A stretch of DNA of 64,000 nucleotides. Origin: an uncultured Pelagibacteraceae bacterium. GTDB taxonomy: Bacteria; Pseudomonadota; Alphaproteobacteria; Pelagibacterales; Pelagibacteraceae. The DNA lies in assembly GCA_902599605.1 (NCBI GenBank), contig CACKFV010000003.1, positions 1 to 64,000 on the forward strand, written 5' to 3'. Position 1 is the stretch's first letter; every line of letters begins with the position of its first letter. Shown here piece after piece: positions 38,556-49,264 of this stretch. Under the pieces are notes generated by a model. The model worked only from the letters and a program-made list of their open reading frames with translations, was not told the DNA's origin and ran no database searches. A program made the position numbers and the translations under genes.

Positions 38556-41113
38556 TTTGATTTCCTTTTTTTTGATTTTTTAGTTTTATCGTATTCTTTA
38601 CGTTTCTCAATCAATATCAAAGCCTCTTCCATTGTTAATTCTGTTGGATCCTTTTCTTCAGGAATAGTTGCATTAAGAGATTTATACTTTATGTAAGGCC
38701 CATATTGACCCTTCATAATTCTTACAGGTTTTTTATCTTCAGGATGTTCACCTAAGTCTTTAATCATTGATGAAGACATTCTTCCAGGTTTTGCCTCAGA
38801 TATTAAAGTTATGGCTCTGTTTAAACCAATTGAAAATAATTCATCTACACTTTCAATTCTTGCAGATTTATTTTCACACTTTAAGTACGGTCCAAATCTA
38901 CCAACGTTGACTGTAATTTCTTTGCCAATATCTGGGTGAGTACCTAAAATTTTAGGTAGAGAGCATAGATATTTTGCTTTTTCTAAATCTATATTTTCTA
39001 TATCTAAGCCTTTAGGAATCGATACATTTTTAAAATTATTATCCTCTTTCTTTATTTTTCTTTTTTTTGTTTTTACTATTTCATCTTCTAATAATTCGTA
39101 TTGTAAATAAGGACCAAATCTTCCATTTTTTAAATAAATTTCTTTATCATTATCGTTTTTACCAATTAATTTAGGTTCTGCTAAATTTATTTGTTGAGAC
39201 GCTTTAATTTTTGAAAGTGGTCTTGTAAACTTACATTCTGGATAGTTAGAACACCCAATAAACGCACCTCCTCTAAAACTATTTTTCAAACTTAGTGTAC
39301 CGTTAGCGCATAATTTGCAAGATCTGTCGATTTTTCCGTCATCATTTGTATAAAATATTAAATTACCCAAGCTTTCATTAAGCATATCCAGAACTTCTCT
39401 AGTTCTTATCTCTTTCACGGATGAGACATTTTTATTAAAATCCTGCCAGAATTGATCTAACACACTTAGCCAATTTTCTTTTCCTGAAGTTATGTCATCT
39501 AATTGATCTTCTAATTTTGCAGTAAAGTCATAATCAACATATTTTGCAAAAAGTTTTTCAAGAAAGGCAGATAAAAGTTTTCCTCTATCAGTCGGGAAAA
39601 ATCTTTTATTTACAACGTCAGCATAACCTCTATTAGATATTACAGAAATAATACTTGCATATGTAGAGGGGCGACCGATACCTAATTCTTCTAACTTTTT
39701 AACTAAACTAGCCTCAGAATATCTTGGGGGTGGTTGCGTAAAATGTTGTTCATCTATAAAATCAGATATGTCTACTTCCCCTTTTTCTACTTTGGGTAAA
39801 ATATTTTCATCATTATTATCATCATCTAAATTAATTACCTTCATAAAACCATCAAACAGTATTGTTGAACCCGATGACTTGAAAATATGTTCATTGTTAT
39901 TTGATTCAATAATAATTGTTTTTCTATCAAATTTTGCTGGCGTCATTTGTGAAGATAGAGCTCTGGACCAAATCAAGTTATATAATTTATTTTGATCTGA
40001 GCTCAAATATTTCTTCATTTTTTCTGGTGTATTACTTATATCTGTTGGTCTTATTGCTTCATGAGCTTCCTGAGCATTTTTTGCCTTTTTACCTGAATAA
40101 TTAATTGGTTGATCAGGTAAATAATCATTACCAAAGTTATCACTAATAAAGTTTCTAAAAACTGGTAAAGCCTCTTTAGATATATTGGTTCCATCTGTTC
40201 TCATATAAGTGATTAATCCTTTTGTTTCACCTTCAATTTCAATACCTTGATACAGCCTTTGAGCAATTTGCATTGTTCTAGAAGCTCCAAAACCAAGTTT
40301 ACTTGAAGCTGACTGTTGCATAGTTGAAGTTGTAAAAGGTCCAGAGGGATTTCTGGAATATATTTTTGATGTAATATCTGTAATTTTGTATTTACCTTTT
40401 TTTATTTTTTCTATTGCTTGATTAATATCGTTTTTATTTTTGAAACTAAATTTTTCAATTTTTTTTTTATCAATTTGAAAAATATTTGATGTTATTAAAT
40501 TTCCATCATTCGTTTTAAAATTTACTTTTAAAGACCAAAATTCCTCAGGTTTAAAAACTTCGATTTCATGTTCTCTTTCAGTTAAAAGTCTCAGAGCAAC
40601 AGATTGCACTCTTCCCGCTGATTTAGACCCTGGGAGTTTGGTCCAAAGTATTGGAGAAATATTAAAACCTACCAAATAATCCAAGGCACGTCTTGCCATG
40701 TAAGCATTTACAAGATCAGATTCTATTTCTCTTGGATTTTCTATTCCATTTGTAACTGCTTTTTTAGTTATTTCGTTAAAAACAACTCTTTCAATTTTTT
40801 TGTCCTTAAGTAATTTTTTTTCATTTAAAAATTCTTTAACATGCCATGCAATTGCTTCACCTTCTCTGTCAGGGTCTGTAGCAAGTATTATTTTTTTGGA
40901 GTCTTTTGCTACATCAGAAATTTCTTTTAAGTATTTTTTAGAAAAACTATCGATTTCCCAAATCATCTTAAATTCATTTTCAGGATCCACTGAACCATTC
41001 TTAGATGGAAGATCTCTAATATGTCCATAACTAGCAAGGACTGTATAATCATTTCCTAGATATTTATTTATTGTTTTTGCCTTAGCCGGACTTTCAACAA
41101 TTACTAAATTCAT
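38552..41113 (-). CDS. topA: DNA topoisomerase I
   Basis: Type IA enzyme that relaxes negative supercoils. The 853 residues have the TOPRIM domain (LVIVESPAKAKTINKYLG at residues 3-20, DPDREGEAIAW with D80, D82, E85) and the catalytic Y303 in GLITYMRTDG. One clear zinc site follows (CKLC ... CSNYPEC), and then three copies of a G(R/Q)(F/Y)GPY motif: GRFGPYLQYE, GRFGPYLKCE, GQYGPYIKYK. The end is a basic tail (KKSKKRKSK). Transcribed toward the RidA-family gene, which it overlaps. Confidence 0.97.
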   Translation of the reverse strand: MNLVIVESPAKAKTINKYLGNDYTVLASYGHIRDLPSKNGSVDPENEFKMIWEIDSFSKKYLKEISDVAKDSKKIILATDPDREGEAIAWHVKEFLNEKKLLKDKKIERVVFNEITKKAVTNGIENPREIESDLVNAYMARRALDYLVGFNISPILWTKLPGSKSAGRVQSVALRLLTEREHEIEVFKPEEFWSLKVNFKTNDGNLITSNIFQIDKKKIEKFSFKNKNDINQAIEKIKKGKYKITDITSKIYSRNPSGPFTTSTMQQSASSKLGFGASRTMQIAQRLYQGIEIEGETKGLITYMRTDGTNISKEALPVFRNFISDNFGNDYLPDQPINYSGKKAKNAQEAHEAIRPTDISNTPEKMKKYLSSDQNKLYNLIWSRALSSQMTPAKFDRKTIIIESNNNEHIFKSSGSTILFDGFMKVINLDDDNNDENILPKVEKGEVDISDFIDEQHFTQPPPRYSEASLVKKLEELGIGRPSTYASIISVISNRGYADVVNKRFFPTDRGKLLSAFLEKLFAKYVDYDFTAKLEDQLDDITSGKENWLSVLDQFWQDFNKNVSSVKEIRTREVLDMLNESLGNLIFYTNDDGKIDRSCKLCANGTLSLKNSFRGGAFIGCSNYPECKFTRPLSKIKASQQINLAEPKLIGKNDNDKEIYLKNGRFGPYLQYELLEDEIVKTKKRKIKKEDNNFKNVSIPKGLDIENIDLEKAKYLCSLPKILGTHPDIGKEITVNVGRFGPYLKCENKSARIESVDELFSIGLNRAITLISEAKPGRMSSSMIKDLGEHPEDKKPVRIMKGQYGPYIKYKSLNATIPEEKDPTELTMEEALILIEKRKEYDKTKKSKKRKSK

Positions 41114-41149
41114 GTAAACAAAAAATCATAAATAAGATTGATAGTCAAA

Positions 41150-41737
41150 TTAATAAATTTTTGATTTAGATTCTGTATTATTTCTCAAGCGTTTTATATT
41201 TTCTCTATGAGTGAAAAAAATCAAAATGAACATCATAAAGTAAAAATAGTAGTCAGAATTAGAATTATAAAAAAAGTGAAAAATTGGAATTGTTAAACTT
41301 GCAAGCAAGGAACTTAATGATGAAAATTTAAAAAGCATAAAAACAAAAATCCAAACAACTCCAAAAATTAAAGCAGTAAAAATATCTAAACAACAAAGAA
41401 TTCCAAGATAAGATGCAACGCCTTTACCACCTTTAAATTTTAACCAAATAGGGAAGACGTGTCCTATAAAAATTGACAATGCAGATATATATAGATAATC
41501 GTTCATGAAAAATTTTATATATAAAATTGGAAGAACAGCTTTTAATATATCGAGAACCAAAGTTGAGTAACCTAAAGCTTTGTTACCAGCTCTTAATACA
41601 TTTGTTGCACCAATATTACCAGATCCTATTTCACGAATGTCTTTTTTTAAAAAAATTTTAGTTAAAAGTAATCCAAAGGGTATGGATCCAAATAAATAAC
41701 TTACTAGTATAATTAAAAATAACTCAAAATTTAGCAT
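41150..41737 (-). CDS. plsY: glycerol-3-phosphate acyltransferase PlsY
   Basis: Inner-membrane enzyme that uses acyl-phosphate to make lysophosphatidate. The 195 residues have five hydrophobic helices and the three family motifs: GSIPFGLLLTKIF, GSGNIGATNVLRAGNK and KFKGGKGVASYLG. No plsX is nearby. Its start overlaps the pyrC-like gene by seven bases, and 36 bases separate it from topA downstream. Confidence 0.95.
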   Translation of the reverse strand: MLNFELFLIILVSYLFGSIPFGLLLTKIFLKKDIREIGSGNIGATNVLRAGNKALGYSTLVLDILKAVLPILYIKFFMNDYLYISALSIFIGHVFPIWLKFKGGKGVASYLGILCCLDIFTALIFGVVWIFVFMLFKFSSLSSLLASLTIPIFHFFYNSNSDYYFYFMMFILIFFTHRENIKRLRNNTESKSKIY

Positions 41738-43017
41738 TTATATAGTTCTGCGCCTTTAATATATGTATTAAGCACTTTACCTTGAAGTTTTTTATCCTCG
41801 ATGCATGTATTCTTAGATTTACTGATCATATTTTCTTTTTTTACTATCCAAGGTTTAAATAAATCGACTATACAGAAGTCAGCATCGTTTCCTATAGATA
41901 AACTTCCTTTATCTATCTTTAATATTTTTGCAGGATTGCTTGTTAAACACTGAATTATTTTAGACAGTTTTAAAGACTCATTGTGAAATAACTCTAGCGC
42001 GAGGGATAATAAAGTTTCTATACCTGATGCACCAGTTGCAGCTTGAGAGAATGTTAATCTTTTTGACTCTTCGTCTTCAGGTTTGTGATCTGAAACTATG
42101 ACTTCAATTAAATCCTGATTAATACCTTTTATTAATGAAAGTCTATCATCCTCTGTTCGAAGTGGGGGTGAAAGTTTTAAAAAAGTTCTAAAATCTCCAA
42201 TATCATTTTCGTTAAGTGATAAGTTATTAATAGAAACTCCAGTTGTAAAGTTTACATTATCTTTACTGCGCTTAATTACTTCTAAAGATTTTGCTGAAGA
42301 TATTTGTGATATATGATACCTGCAATTATAATCTTGAAGTAAACTTAAATCTCTTTCAACAATTATTTTCTCTGCATAATCTGGTATTCCATGTAGACCC
42401 AGTTTAGTTGCGATAATCCCATCATTCACTTGACCGTTTTTTGCTAATTCAAAATCTTCAGCATGTTGTATAATTAAAGAGTTCAAATCGTAAGCAGATT
42501 TCATTATTCTAGACATTACTCTTGTGTTTTGAATTGTTTTTATTCCATCCGTGAAACCAATTATTCCTTTTTTTTGTAAAAGGCCAAACTCATTCATATT
42601 ATTACCTTCAAGATTTTTAGTCAAAGTAGCCGTTGGGTATATATTTATTTTAGATTTATCTCGTCCTCTCCTTTTTAAAAAATCAACCATGGAAACGTTA
42701 TCAATAACAGGTGAAGTATTTGGCATTGTGACAACAGATGTAACCCCACCTGCTAAGGCTGCATTACTTAATGTTTTAAAATTTTCTTTATACTCAAAGC
42801 CTGGCTCTCCAACAAAAACCCTCATATCGATTAAACCAGGAAATATATATTTTTCTTTGAGATCTATGAATTTTTCACGTGAGGGAATATTATTTTTATT
42901 TACTTTTTTTCCTATCGCTTCAATTTTTCCATTCTCATTAATAATTAAACCACCTAATTCCTCTACAGAATTAGCTGGATCAATTATGTTTGCATTTAAA
43001 AAATATTGTTTCTTCAT
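41731..43017 (-). CDS. dihydroorotase-like protein without the HxH motif (probable non-catalytic PyrC')
   Basis: The 428-residue amidohydrolase aligns with type I dihydroorotase over its length: [63 protein letters not shown] and VSDHKPED. The metal-binding DxHxH after FPGLI is replaced by D64-M-R66-V-F68, so the first two histidine ligands are gone, and the DHAPH loop reads DHKPE. Alphaproteobacteria commonly carry such a protein next to pyrB, and in other bacteria a non-catalytic PyrC-like subunit supports aspartate transcarbamoylase assembly. It overlaps pyrB by four bases. A structural or regulatory role for PyrB is likelier than catalysis. Confidence 0.85.
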   Translation of the reverse strand: MKKQYFLNANIIDPANSVEELGGLIINENGKIEAIGKKVNKNNIPSREKFIDLKEKYIFPGLIDMRVFVGEPGFEYKENFKTLSNAALAGGVTSVVTMPNTSPVIDNVSMVDFLKRRGRDKSKINIYPTATLTKNLEGNNMNEFGLLQKKGIIGFTDGIKTIQNTRVMSRIMKSAYDLNSLIIQHAEDFELAKNGQVNDGIIATKLGLHGIPDYAEKIIVERDLSLLQDYNCRYHISQISSAKSLEVIKRSKDNVNFTTGVSINNLSLNENDIGDFRTFLKLSPPLRTEDDRLSLIKGINQDLIEVIVSDHKPEDEESKRLTFSQAATGASGIETLLSLALELFHNESLKLSKIIQCLTSNPAKILKIDKGSLSIGNDADFCIVDLFKPWIVKKENMISKSKNTCIEDKKLQGKVLNTYIKGAELYKC

Positions 43018-43955
43018 TTTTCACAAAAAATTTTTAAACAGGCCATTCTTACCGCAACACCTAACTCAACCTGTTCTTTGATTACGCTTTTATTTATATC
43101 GTCAGCAAGTTTGGTATCAATTTCAATACCTCTATTCATTGGCCCAGGATGCATAATTATTGCATCTTTCTTTGCTTTTTCTAGTTTGTCAGGAGTTAAG
43201 CCATAATACTCATAATATTCTCTATTTGACGACAAAAATGAACTACTCATCCTCTCATTTTGTAACCTTAACATCATAACTATATCACAATCTTTCACAC
43301 CTTCTTTCATATTTGAAAATGTTTTAACTCCAAATTTTTCAATATCTTTTGGCATTAGATTTGTTGGGGCAACTATATTTACCTCAGCACCTAACATGTT
43401 TAATAAAAAAATATTTGATCTAGCTACTCTTGAGTGTAAAATATCTCCACAAATAGCAATTCGCAAACCTTCAATTTTTTTCTTTTTTTCGATTATTGTA
43501 AGCGCATCAAGTAAAGCTTGTGTTGGATGTTCACGTCTACCATCACCAGCATTTAAAACTGAACAATTTACTTTCTGTGAAAGAAGATTTGACGCTCCAC
43601 TATCTTGATGTCTTACTACAATTATATCTGGATGCATTGCATTTAGCGTCATTGCAGTGTCGATTAAAGTTTCACCTTTTTTAATAGCAGAATTAGTTAT
43701 ATTCATCGACATCACATCTGCACCAAGTCTTTTTCCAGCTAGTTCAAAAGAACTTTGGGTTCTCGTCGAAGGTTCAAAAAAAAGATTTATTTGAGTTTTT
43801 CCTCTAAGAATATCTAACTTTTTGTTTTTACTTTTATTGAGTGAAATAAATTTCTTTGCTTCATCTAAAATAAGTTTTATATCTGAAATAGAAAGATCTT
43901 GGATACCTAGTAGGTGTTTTTGAGAAATTTTAATAGCGTTATTGTTTATAGCCAT
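43014..43955 (-). CDS. pyrB: aspartate carbamoyltransferase, catalytic chain
   Basis: First committed step of pyrimidine synthesis: carbamoyl phosphate + aspartate to carbamoyl aspartate. From the ATG at 43955 it is 313 residues, with [49 protein letters not shown] and [12 protein letters not shown]. An in-frame TTG at 43994 would add 13 unconserved residues and is not preferred. No pyrI regulatory gene is present; the PyrC-like protein is coupled behind it. Confidence 0.95.
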   Translation of the reverse strand: MAINNNAIKISQKHLLGIQDLSISDIKLILDEAKKFISLNKSKNKKLDILRGKTQINLFFEPSTRTQSSFELAGKRLGADVMSMNITNSAIKKGETLIDTAMTLNAMHPDIIVVRHQDSGASNLLSQKVNCSVLNAGDGRREHPTQALLDALTIIEKKKKIEGLRIAICGDILHSRVARSNIFLLNMLGAEVNIVAPTNLMPKDIEKFGVKTFSNMKEGVKDCDIVMMLRLQNERMSSSFLSSNREYYEYYGLTPDKLEKAKKDAIIMHPGPMNRGIEIDTKLADDINKSVIKEQVELGVAVRMACLKIFCEK

Positions 43956-43996
43956 TAAAACCAACTCTATAGCTTTAAAGCATTGATATTGCAAGC

Positions 43997-44452
43997 TTAA
44001 TTATTTAAGAATTCAATTGCTCCCTGCAATATAAACGTTGCTGCATTTTCATCTATTTTTTGAACTCTTTTAGATACATTAATGTCTAATTGACTTGATA
44101 TCTTAAAGGCACCGACAGTTGATAATCTCTCATCCCATAAAGCCACAGGTGTATTTGTTTTACTCTCAATCATCTTAGCTTTATCTATAGCTGATTGAGA
44201 AGAGGGGCCTTTACTTCCATCCATATTCAATGGATTTCCTACAATAATAGCCTTTATATTTTCTTGATCGATTATTTCTAAAAGTTTAGTGATAAAATTT
44301 TCATGATCAACATATTCTATAGTTTTAAAAGGAGTCGCTATAATTCGTTTATGATCACAGATTGAAACACCAATTCTCTTTTTTCCAAGATCTAAACCAA
44401 TTAACCTTGCGTTTTTATCAATTTTAGACTTGAGTTCCTTTAAAGTGATCAT
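43997..44452 (-). CDS. ruvX: RuvX/YqgF family Holliday junction resolvase-like nuclease
   Basis: RNase H-like fold protein, linked to 16S rRNA 5'-end maturation and proposed as a resolvase. The 151 residues contain [17 protein letters not shown] (catalytic Asp), [17 protein letters not shown] and [11 protein letters not shown]. Upstream gene of the pyrB/pyrC'/plsY minus-strand block and divergent from gatC across 50 bases. Confidence 0.92.
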   Translation of the reverse strand: MITLKELKSKIDKNARLIGLDLGKKRIGVSICDHKRIIATPFKTIEYVDHENFITKLLEIIDQENIKAIIVGNPLNMDGSKGPSSQSAIDKAKMIESKTNTPVALWDERLSTVGAFKISSQLDINVSKRVQKIDENAATFILQGAIEFLNN

Positions 44453-44502
44453 ATTGTTTTTTTCTTATATAATGATATTTTTCCTTTAAATTTAATTATC
44501 AT

Positions 44503-44790
44503 ATGAGCATAGATCTTAAAACAATTAAACATATAGCAAAATTATCAAGAATTTCCATAGATGATAAAAAAGCAAAAGAACTAGAAAAAGATCTTAATTC
44601 TATTTTTGAATTTATCGAAGCGCTAAATAAAGTCGATACTAAAAAAGTTGACCCACTGACATCAATTGCAGAAACATCATTGAAATTAAGAGGTGATGAG
44701 GTCAAAACAAAAAATATTAGAGAACAAATCTTAAAAAATTCACCAGACGAAAACAAAGATTTTTTTGTCGTACCAAAGGTTGTAGAATGA
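44503..44790 (+). CDS. gatC: aspartyl/glutamyl-tRNA amidotransferase subunit C
   Basis: Small scaffold of GatCAB. The 95 residues contain [40 protein letters not shown] and a C-terminal FFVVPKVVE. First gene of gatCAB; overlaps gatA by four bases. A TATAAT hexamer at 44468-44473 lies 30 bases upstream but lacks a convincing -35. Confidence 0.96.
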   Translation: MSIDLKTIKHIAKLSRISIDDKKAKELEKDLNSIFEFIEALNKVDTKKVDPLTSIAETSLKLRGDEVKTKNIREQILKNSPDENKDFFVVPKVVE

Positions 44791-46244
44791 GTGATATAAT
44801 AAATCTTACTTTATCAGCTTTAATTGATAAAATTAAAAAGAAAGAATTATCTTCTCAAGAAATTACAAAAGCGTTTATTGCTAGAGCTGAAAAATCGAAA
44901 GATTTGAATACATACATCACTACCGATTTTGAAAATGCAATTGAAAAAGCTAAAAAATTTGATGAAAAAGGAAATTTTGATTATAAACTCCCTGGAGTTC
45001 CTCTTGCAGTTAAAGATCTTTTTTGTACCGATAATCTAAAGACAACGGCTGGAAGTAAAATACTTTCAAATTTTATTCCTAGTTACGAATCCACTGTAAC
45101 CCAGCATTTATGGGATGAAGGGGCTATTTTACTTGGAAAACTCAATTGTGATGAATTTGCAATGGGTTCTTCAAATGAAACTAGTTTCTTCGGAAATGTT
45201 GAAAGTCCAGTTGGTAAAAAAGTTGTGCCAGGTGGGTCTTCAGGTGGATCAGCTTCTGCACTTGCAGCTAAGTTGACACCAGCAACTATTGGAACTGATA
45301 CTGGAGGTTCAATAAGACAACCAGCGTCTTTTACTGGTACCGTGGGTTTGAAACCAACATATGGCAGTTGTTCTCGATATGGTATTGTTGCATTTGCTTC
45401 CTCATTAGATCAAGCAGGACCAATGACCCAGGATGTGTCAGACGCTGCATTAATGTTAGATGTTATAAGTAAGTACGATACAAAAGATTCAACTTCGGTA
45501 AATTTTAAGAGAGGTGATTATTTCAAATCGTTAAGCTCTAATATTAAAGGAAAAAAAATTGGTATTCCAAAAGAATATAGAGTCGATGGCATGCCTAAGG
45601 AGATTGAAAGTTTGTGGCAAGATGGAATTACTTTATTAAAAAATTTAGGAGCAAAAATTATTGATATATCTTTACCTCACACTACCTACGCATTGCCTGC
45701 TTATTATATTGTTGCACCAGCTGAAGCATCTTCTAACCTAGCTAGGTATGATGGAGTAAAGTACGGGTATCGTTCTGAGGGAGAAAATTTAATCAGTATG
45801 TATGAAAACACAAGATCAGAAGGTTTTGGTGATGAAGTGAAAAGAAGAATAATGATTGGAACATATGTTTTATCATCTGGTTATTATGATGCTTATTATT
45901 TAAAAGCACAAAAAATTAGAAGATTAATCAAAAATGATTTTGATGAAGCTTATAAATCTGTAGATGCAATTTTAACTCCCTCTACACCTAGTTCAGCCTT
46001 CAAGATTGGTGACAAAACAGATGATCCTGTATCAATGTATCTTAATGATATCTTTACAGTACCAGTCAATTTGTCGGGACTGCCAGCCATATCCATTCCA
46101 GCAGGTAAAGATAAAAATAATTATCCTTTAGGCTTACAACTAATAGGTAAAGCATTTGAAGAGCAGAATTTATTAAATATTTCATATTCAATGGAAAAAG
46201 AATTAAGCTTCAAAAACAATTTGCAGGATTGGTGGATTAAATGA
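44787..46244 (+). CDS. gatA: aspartyl/glutamyl-tRNA amidotransferase subunit A
   Basis: Glutaminase of the complex, releasing ammonia for tRNA-bound Glu or Asp. The 485-residue amidase has the Ser-cisSer-Lys triad: K76 in [10 protein letters not shown]151 in [15 protein letters not shown]175 in [13 protein letters not shown]. It overlaps both neighbours by four bases. The presence of all three subunits implies that this cell makes Gln-tRNA (and perhaps Asn-tRNA) by the indirect route. Confidence 0.98.
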   Translation: MSDIINLTLSALIDKIKKKELSSQEITKAFIARAEKSKDLNTYITTDFENAIEKAKKFDEKGNFDYKLPGVPLAVKDLFCTDNLKTTAGSKILSNFIPSYESTVTQHLWDEGAILLGKLNCDEFAMGSSNETSFFGNVESPVGKKVVPGGSSGGSASALAAKLTPATIGTDTGGSIRQPASFTGTVGLKPTYGSCSRYGIVAFASSLDQAGPMTQDVSDAALMLDVISKYDTKDSTSVNFKRGDYFKSLSSNIKGKKIGIPKEYRVDGMPKEIESLWQDGITLLKNLGAKIIDISLPHTTYALPAYYIVAPAEASSNLARYDGVKYGYRSEGENLISMYENTRSEGFGDEVKRRIMIGTYVLSSGYYDAYYLKAQKIRRLIKNDFDEAYKSVDAILTPSTPSSAFKIGDKTDDPVSMYLNDIFTVPVNLSGLPAISIPAGKDKNNYPLGLQLIGKAFEEQNLLNISYSMEKELSFKNNLQDWWIK

Positions 46245-47704
46245 GTAAAAATAAAGAATATTTAATAAAGAGAGGTAACTCAGAATACGAAGTTATAATT
46301 GGTTTAGAAGTTCATGCTCAAGTTCTTTCAAAATCGAAGCTATTTTCTGACTCGCCTACAAACTTTGGCGCTGAACCAAATACCCAGGTGAGTTTGGTAG
46401 ATGCTGCATTTCCTGGAATGCTACCAGTAATAAATGAATTTTGTATAAAGCAAGCAGTAAAAACGGGTATAGGTCTTAATGCAGCGATAAATAAAAAATC
46501 AATTTTTGATAGGAAAAATTATTTTTATGCTGATTTACCACAAGGATATCAAATTTCTCAATACAAAGATCCAATAGTTGGTGAAGGTTCAATCTTATTA
46601 GATTTACCAGAAGGAGAAAAAAAAGTTGGTATTGAAAGGCTGCATTTAGAGCAAGATGCAGGAAAAAGTATTCATGACATTGATCCCCAAAACACTCTCG
46701 TAGACTTAAATAGATCTGGAGTTGCCCTTATGGAAATAGTAAGCAAACCAGACTTAAGATCTCCAGAGGAAGTAAATTTATACATCAAAAAACTTAGATC
46801 AATTATGAGATATCTCGGAACTTGTGATGGAAATATGCAAGAAGGATCTTTAAGAGCTGATGTGAATGTTTCAATCAGAAAGATAGGGGATAAAAAGTTA
46901 GGCACAAGATGTGAAATTAAAAACGTCAATTCTATAAAATTTATGCAAATGGCAATTGAATATGAGGCAAACCGTCAAGCTGATATATTAGAAGAGGGAG
47001 GCTCTATTGATCAAGAAACTCGTCTTTTTGATACTAAAAAAAATGAGACTAGATCGATGAGATCAAAAGAAGATGCTCACGATTATAGATACTTTCCTGA
47101 TCCTGACTTGTTACCACTTGAATTAACTGACGGTTTCATATCAAAAATAAAAAAGGAAATACCTGAACTTCCCGATGAAAAGAAAAAAAGATTTGTAGAT
47201 AAGTTTAAATTAACTCCATACGAGGCAAATATATTGGTATCTGATATTGACACATCAAAATATTTTGAAGATGTAATTAAAAATTCAGATATTAAGCTAG
47301 CAACAAACTGGATAACAGGTGAATTATTTGCATTACTTAATGATAGAAATTTAGAAATATCACAAAGTCCTATCTCATCTAAAAATTTATCATCTTTAAT
47401 TAACTTGATTAAAGATGGTACTATTTCTGGCAAAATTGCAAAAACAGTTTTTGAAATAATGGCAAATGAAAGCAAAGATCCAAAAAGTATTATTGACGAA
47501 AAGGGATTGAAACAACAAAGCGACCCTAAAGAAATTGAAAAAATTGTAGATGATGTAATTAAAGAAAATCCTAAAAATGTTGAATTATTTAAAACCGGTA
47601 AAGATAAATTGTTTGGTTTTTTTGTTGGTCAAGTTATGAAAAAAACAGACGGCAAAGCCAATCCTAAGTTAGTAAATGATATTTTAAAGAAAAAATTGAA
47701 CTAG
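46241..47704 (+). CDS. gatB: aspartyl/glutamyl-tRNA amidotransferase subunit B
   Basis: Kinase/transferase subunit that activates the tRNA-bound acid with ATP. The 487 residues show [61 protein letters not shown] and [19 protein letters not shown], then a C-terminal YqeY-like helical domain ending [20 protein letters not shown]. Normal length. Confidence 0.98.
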   Translation: MSKNKEYLIKRGNSEYEVIIGLEVHAQVLSKSKLFSDSPTNFGAEPNTQVSLVDAAFPGMLPVINEFCIKQAVKTGIGLNAAINKKSIFDRKNYFYADLPQGYQISQYKDPIVGEGSILLDLPEGEKKVGIERLHLEQDAGKSIHDIDPQNTLVDLNRSGVALMEIVSKPDLRSPEEVNLYIKKLRSIMRYLGTCDGNMQEGSLRADVNVSIRKIGDKKLGTRCEIKNVNSIKFMQMAIEYEANRQADILEEGGSIDQETRLFDTKKNETRSMRSKEDAHDYRYFPDPDLLPLELTDGFISKIKKEIPELPDEKKKRFVDKFKLTPYEANILVSDIDTSKYFEDVIKNSDIKLATNWITGELFALLNDRNLEISQSPISSKNLSSLINLIKDGTISGKIAKTVFEIMANESKDPKSIIDEKGLKQQSDPKEIEKIVDDVIKENPKNVELFKTGKDKLFGFFVGQVMKKTDGKANPKLVNDILKKKLN

Positions 47705-47705
47705 T

Positions 47706-48362
47706 ATGAGTTCAAATCTACCTATAAATAAGCAAATAGAAAAATATATTGATGAGCACTCTTTAAAATTACATCCAGTACAAGATGAAATTATTAAGCA
47801 TAACGACACACTTGGAAAAAAAAAGAAATTGCAAATTTCAATCAACCAATGTCATTTTTTATATTTAGTAACAAAATTATTTAAACCTAAAGAAATTTTA
47901 GAAATTGGTACTTTTACTGGTCTTAGCTCATTAAGTATGTGCATTGGTCTAGAAAACGACTCTAAGATCACCACTATCGATAAAAACAAAGATACTTCAT
48001 TAATAGCGAAAAATTTCTTTGAAAGGGCAAAAGTTTCAGAAAAAATTGATATTATTATTGATGAAGCTATCAATGGAATTAATAAATTAATAAATCAAAA
48101 AAAATTGTTTGATTTGATTTTTATAGATGCTGATAAAGAAAATTATAAAAAATATTATGAATTGTCTTTAAACTTATTAAAACAGGATGGCTTTATAATA
48201 ATTGATAATGTTTTGTGGCACGGCGAAGTTGTAGATAAAAACAATAAAGAACACTTAACTGAGATAATTCGAGATTTTAATACTTATGTTAATAACGATA
48301 TAAGAGTTGAAAATATGATTATCCCAATAGGTGATGGCTTTTCAATTTGTAGAAAACTATAA
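47706..48362 (+). CDS. class I SAM-dependent O-methyltransferase (catechol-type family 3)
   Basis: The 218 residues have the S-adenosylmethionine fold: EILEIGTFTGLSSLSMCI (motif I), TTIDKNKDTSLIA, FIDADKENY and IIIDNVLWHGEVVD, where the Asp and Asn residues are those that bind the divalent metal in this family. Substrate is unknown; family members methylate catechols, caffeoyl-CoA or modified tRNA uridines (TrmR in B. subtilis). Its place directly before trhO (one-base overlap), which makes 5-hydroxyuridine in tRNA, fits a tRNA 5-methoxyuridine role, but that is inference. Confidence 0.8.
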   Translation: MSSNLPINKQIEKYIDEHSLKLHPVQDEIIKHNDTLGKKKKLQISINQCHFLYLVTKLFKPKEILEIGTFTGLSSLSMCIGLENDSKITTIDKNKDTSLIAKNFFERAKVSEKIDIIIDEAINGINKLINQKKLFDLIFIDADKENYKKYYELSLNLLKQDGFIIIDNVLWHGEVVDKNNKEHLTEIIRDFNTYVNNDIRVENMIIPIGDGFSICRKL

Positions 48363-49264
48363 TGTATACCATCTTTGGTTTTTATAAATTTAAACAATTA
48401 AAAAAAATTAGTAAACTTAAAGACAAACTTCAAAATTTTATAGATAATTACAAAATTAAAGGAACTATAATTATCTCACCTGAGGGGATTAATGGATCAA
48501 TTTCATTCCTAAAAAAAAATACTAAAGAAATAAAAATCAATCTTAAAAAAATCTTTGCCATTACAAAATTTGATAATGAAAATATTTCTTTTAACAGATT
48601 TATTCCTTTTCATAAGGGGAGAGTGAAGGTTAAAAAGGAAGTTGTTCCAATTGGAAAAAGACTTAAAAAAAAAGTTAAAGATAATCATCTTTCTCCTAAG
48701 GAATGGAATAATTTTGTTTTAAACAAAGACACCTACATAATTGATACTAGAAAAAATTTTGAGTTTAGGATTGGGACTTTCAAAAAATCTATAAATCCAA
48801 AATTAAATAACTTCAGAGATTTTTCTAAATATTTTAAAAAGTTTAATAAAAATTCGAAAATCGGAATGTTTTGCACAGGAGGTATTCGATGCGAAAAGGC
48901 TAGCGATTATTTATATAACAAAGGTTATAAAAATGTTTTTCAGTTAAAGGGCGGCATTATTAATTATTTGTCAAAAATCGATAGAAAAGAAAGCTTATGG
49001 AAAGGAGAATGTTTTGTATTTGATAATCGTGTTTCTGTGAACCATAGGTTAAATATAGGTAAATATTCAATTTGCGCTGGATGTAGAGAGCCTATTTCTG
49101 TTAAAGATAAGAAATCTGTGAAATTTGAAGAAGGTGTTTCATGTCCTAATTGTTATAATAAATTAAGCATAGAACAAAAAAAACGATTTAGAATGAGACA
49201 AAGTCAAATTGATAAAGCAAAAAAAGAAAAAAAAATTTACATGTTTAAAAAAATTTATAAATAG
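48362..49264 (+). CDS. trhO: tRNA uridine(34) hydroxylase, rhodanese family
   Basis: Forms 5-hydroxyuridine at the wobble position of some tRNAs with oxygen. The 300 residues have the N-terminal acylphosphatase-like domain (GTIIISPEGINGSISF), a rhodanese domain with FCTGGIRCEKASDYLY (C171 and C177; C177 is the likely active cysteine), and a C-terminal cysteine-rich part CAGCREPISV ... CPNCYNKL that may bind zinc. Immediately follows the O-methyltransferase and abuts the MATE gene. Confidence 0.92.
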   Translation: MYTIFGFYKFKQLKKISKLKDKLQNFIDNYKIKGTIIISPEGINGSISFLKKNTKEIKINLKKIFAITKFDNENISFNRFIPFHKGRVKVKKEVVPIGKRLKKKVKDNHLSPKEWNNFVLNKDTYIIDTRKNFEFRIGTFKKSINPKLNNFRDFSKYFKKFNKNSKIGMFCTGGIRCEKASDYLYNKGYKNVFQLKGGIINYLSKIDRKESLWKGECFVFDNRVSVNHRLNIGKYSICAGCREPISVKDKKSVKFEEGVSCPNCYNKLSIEQKKRFRMRQSQIDKAKKEKKIYMFKKIYK

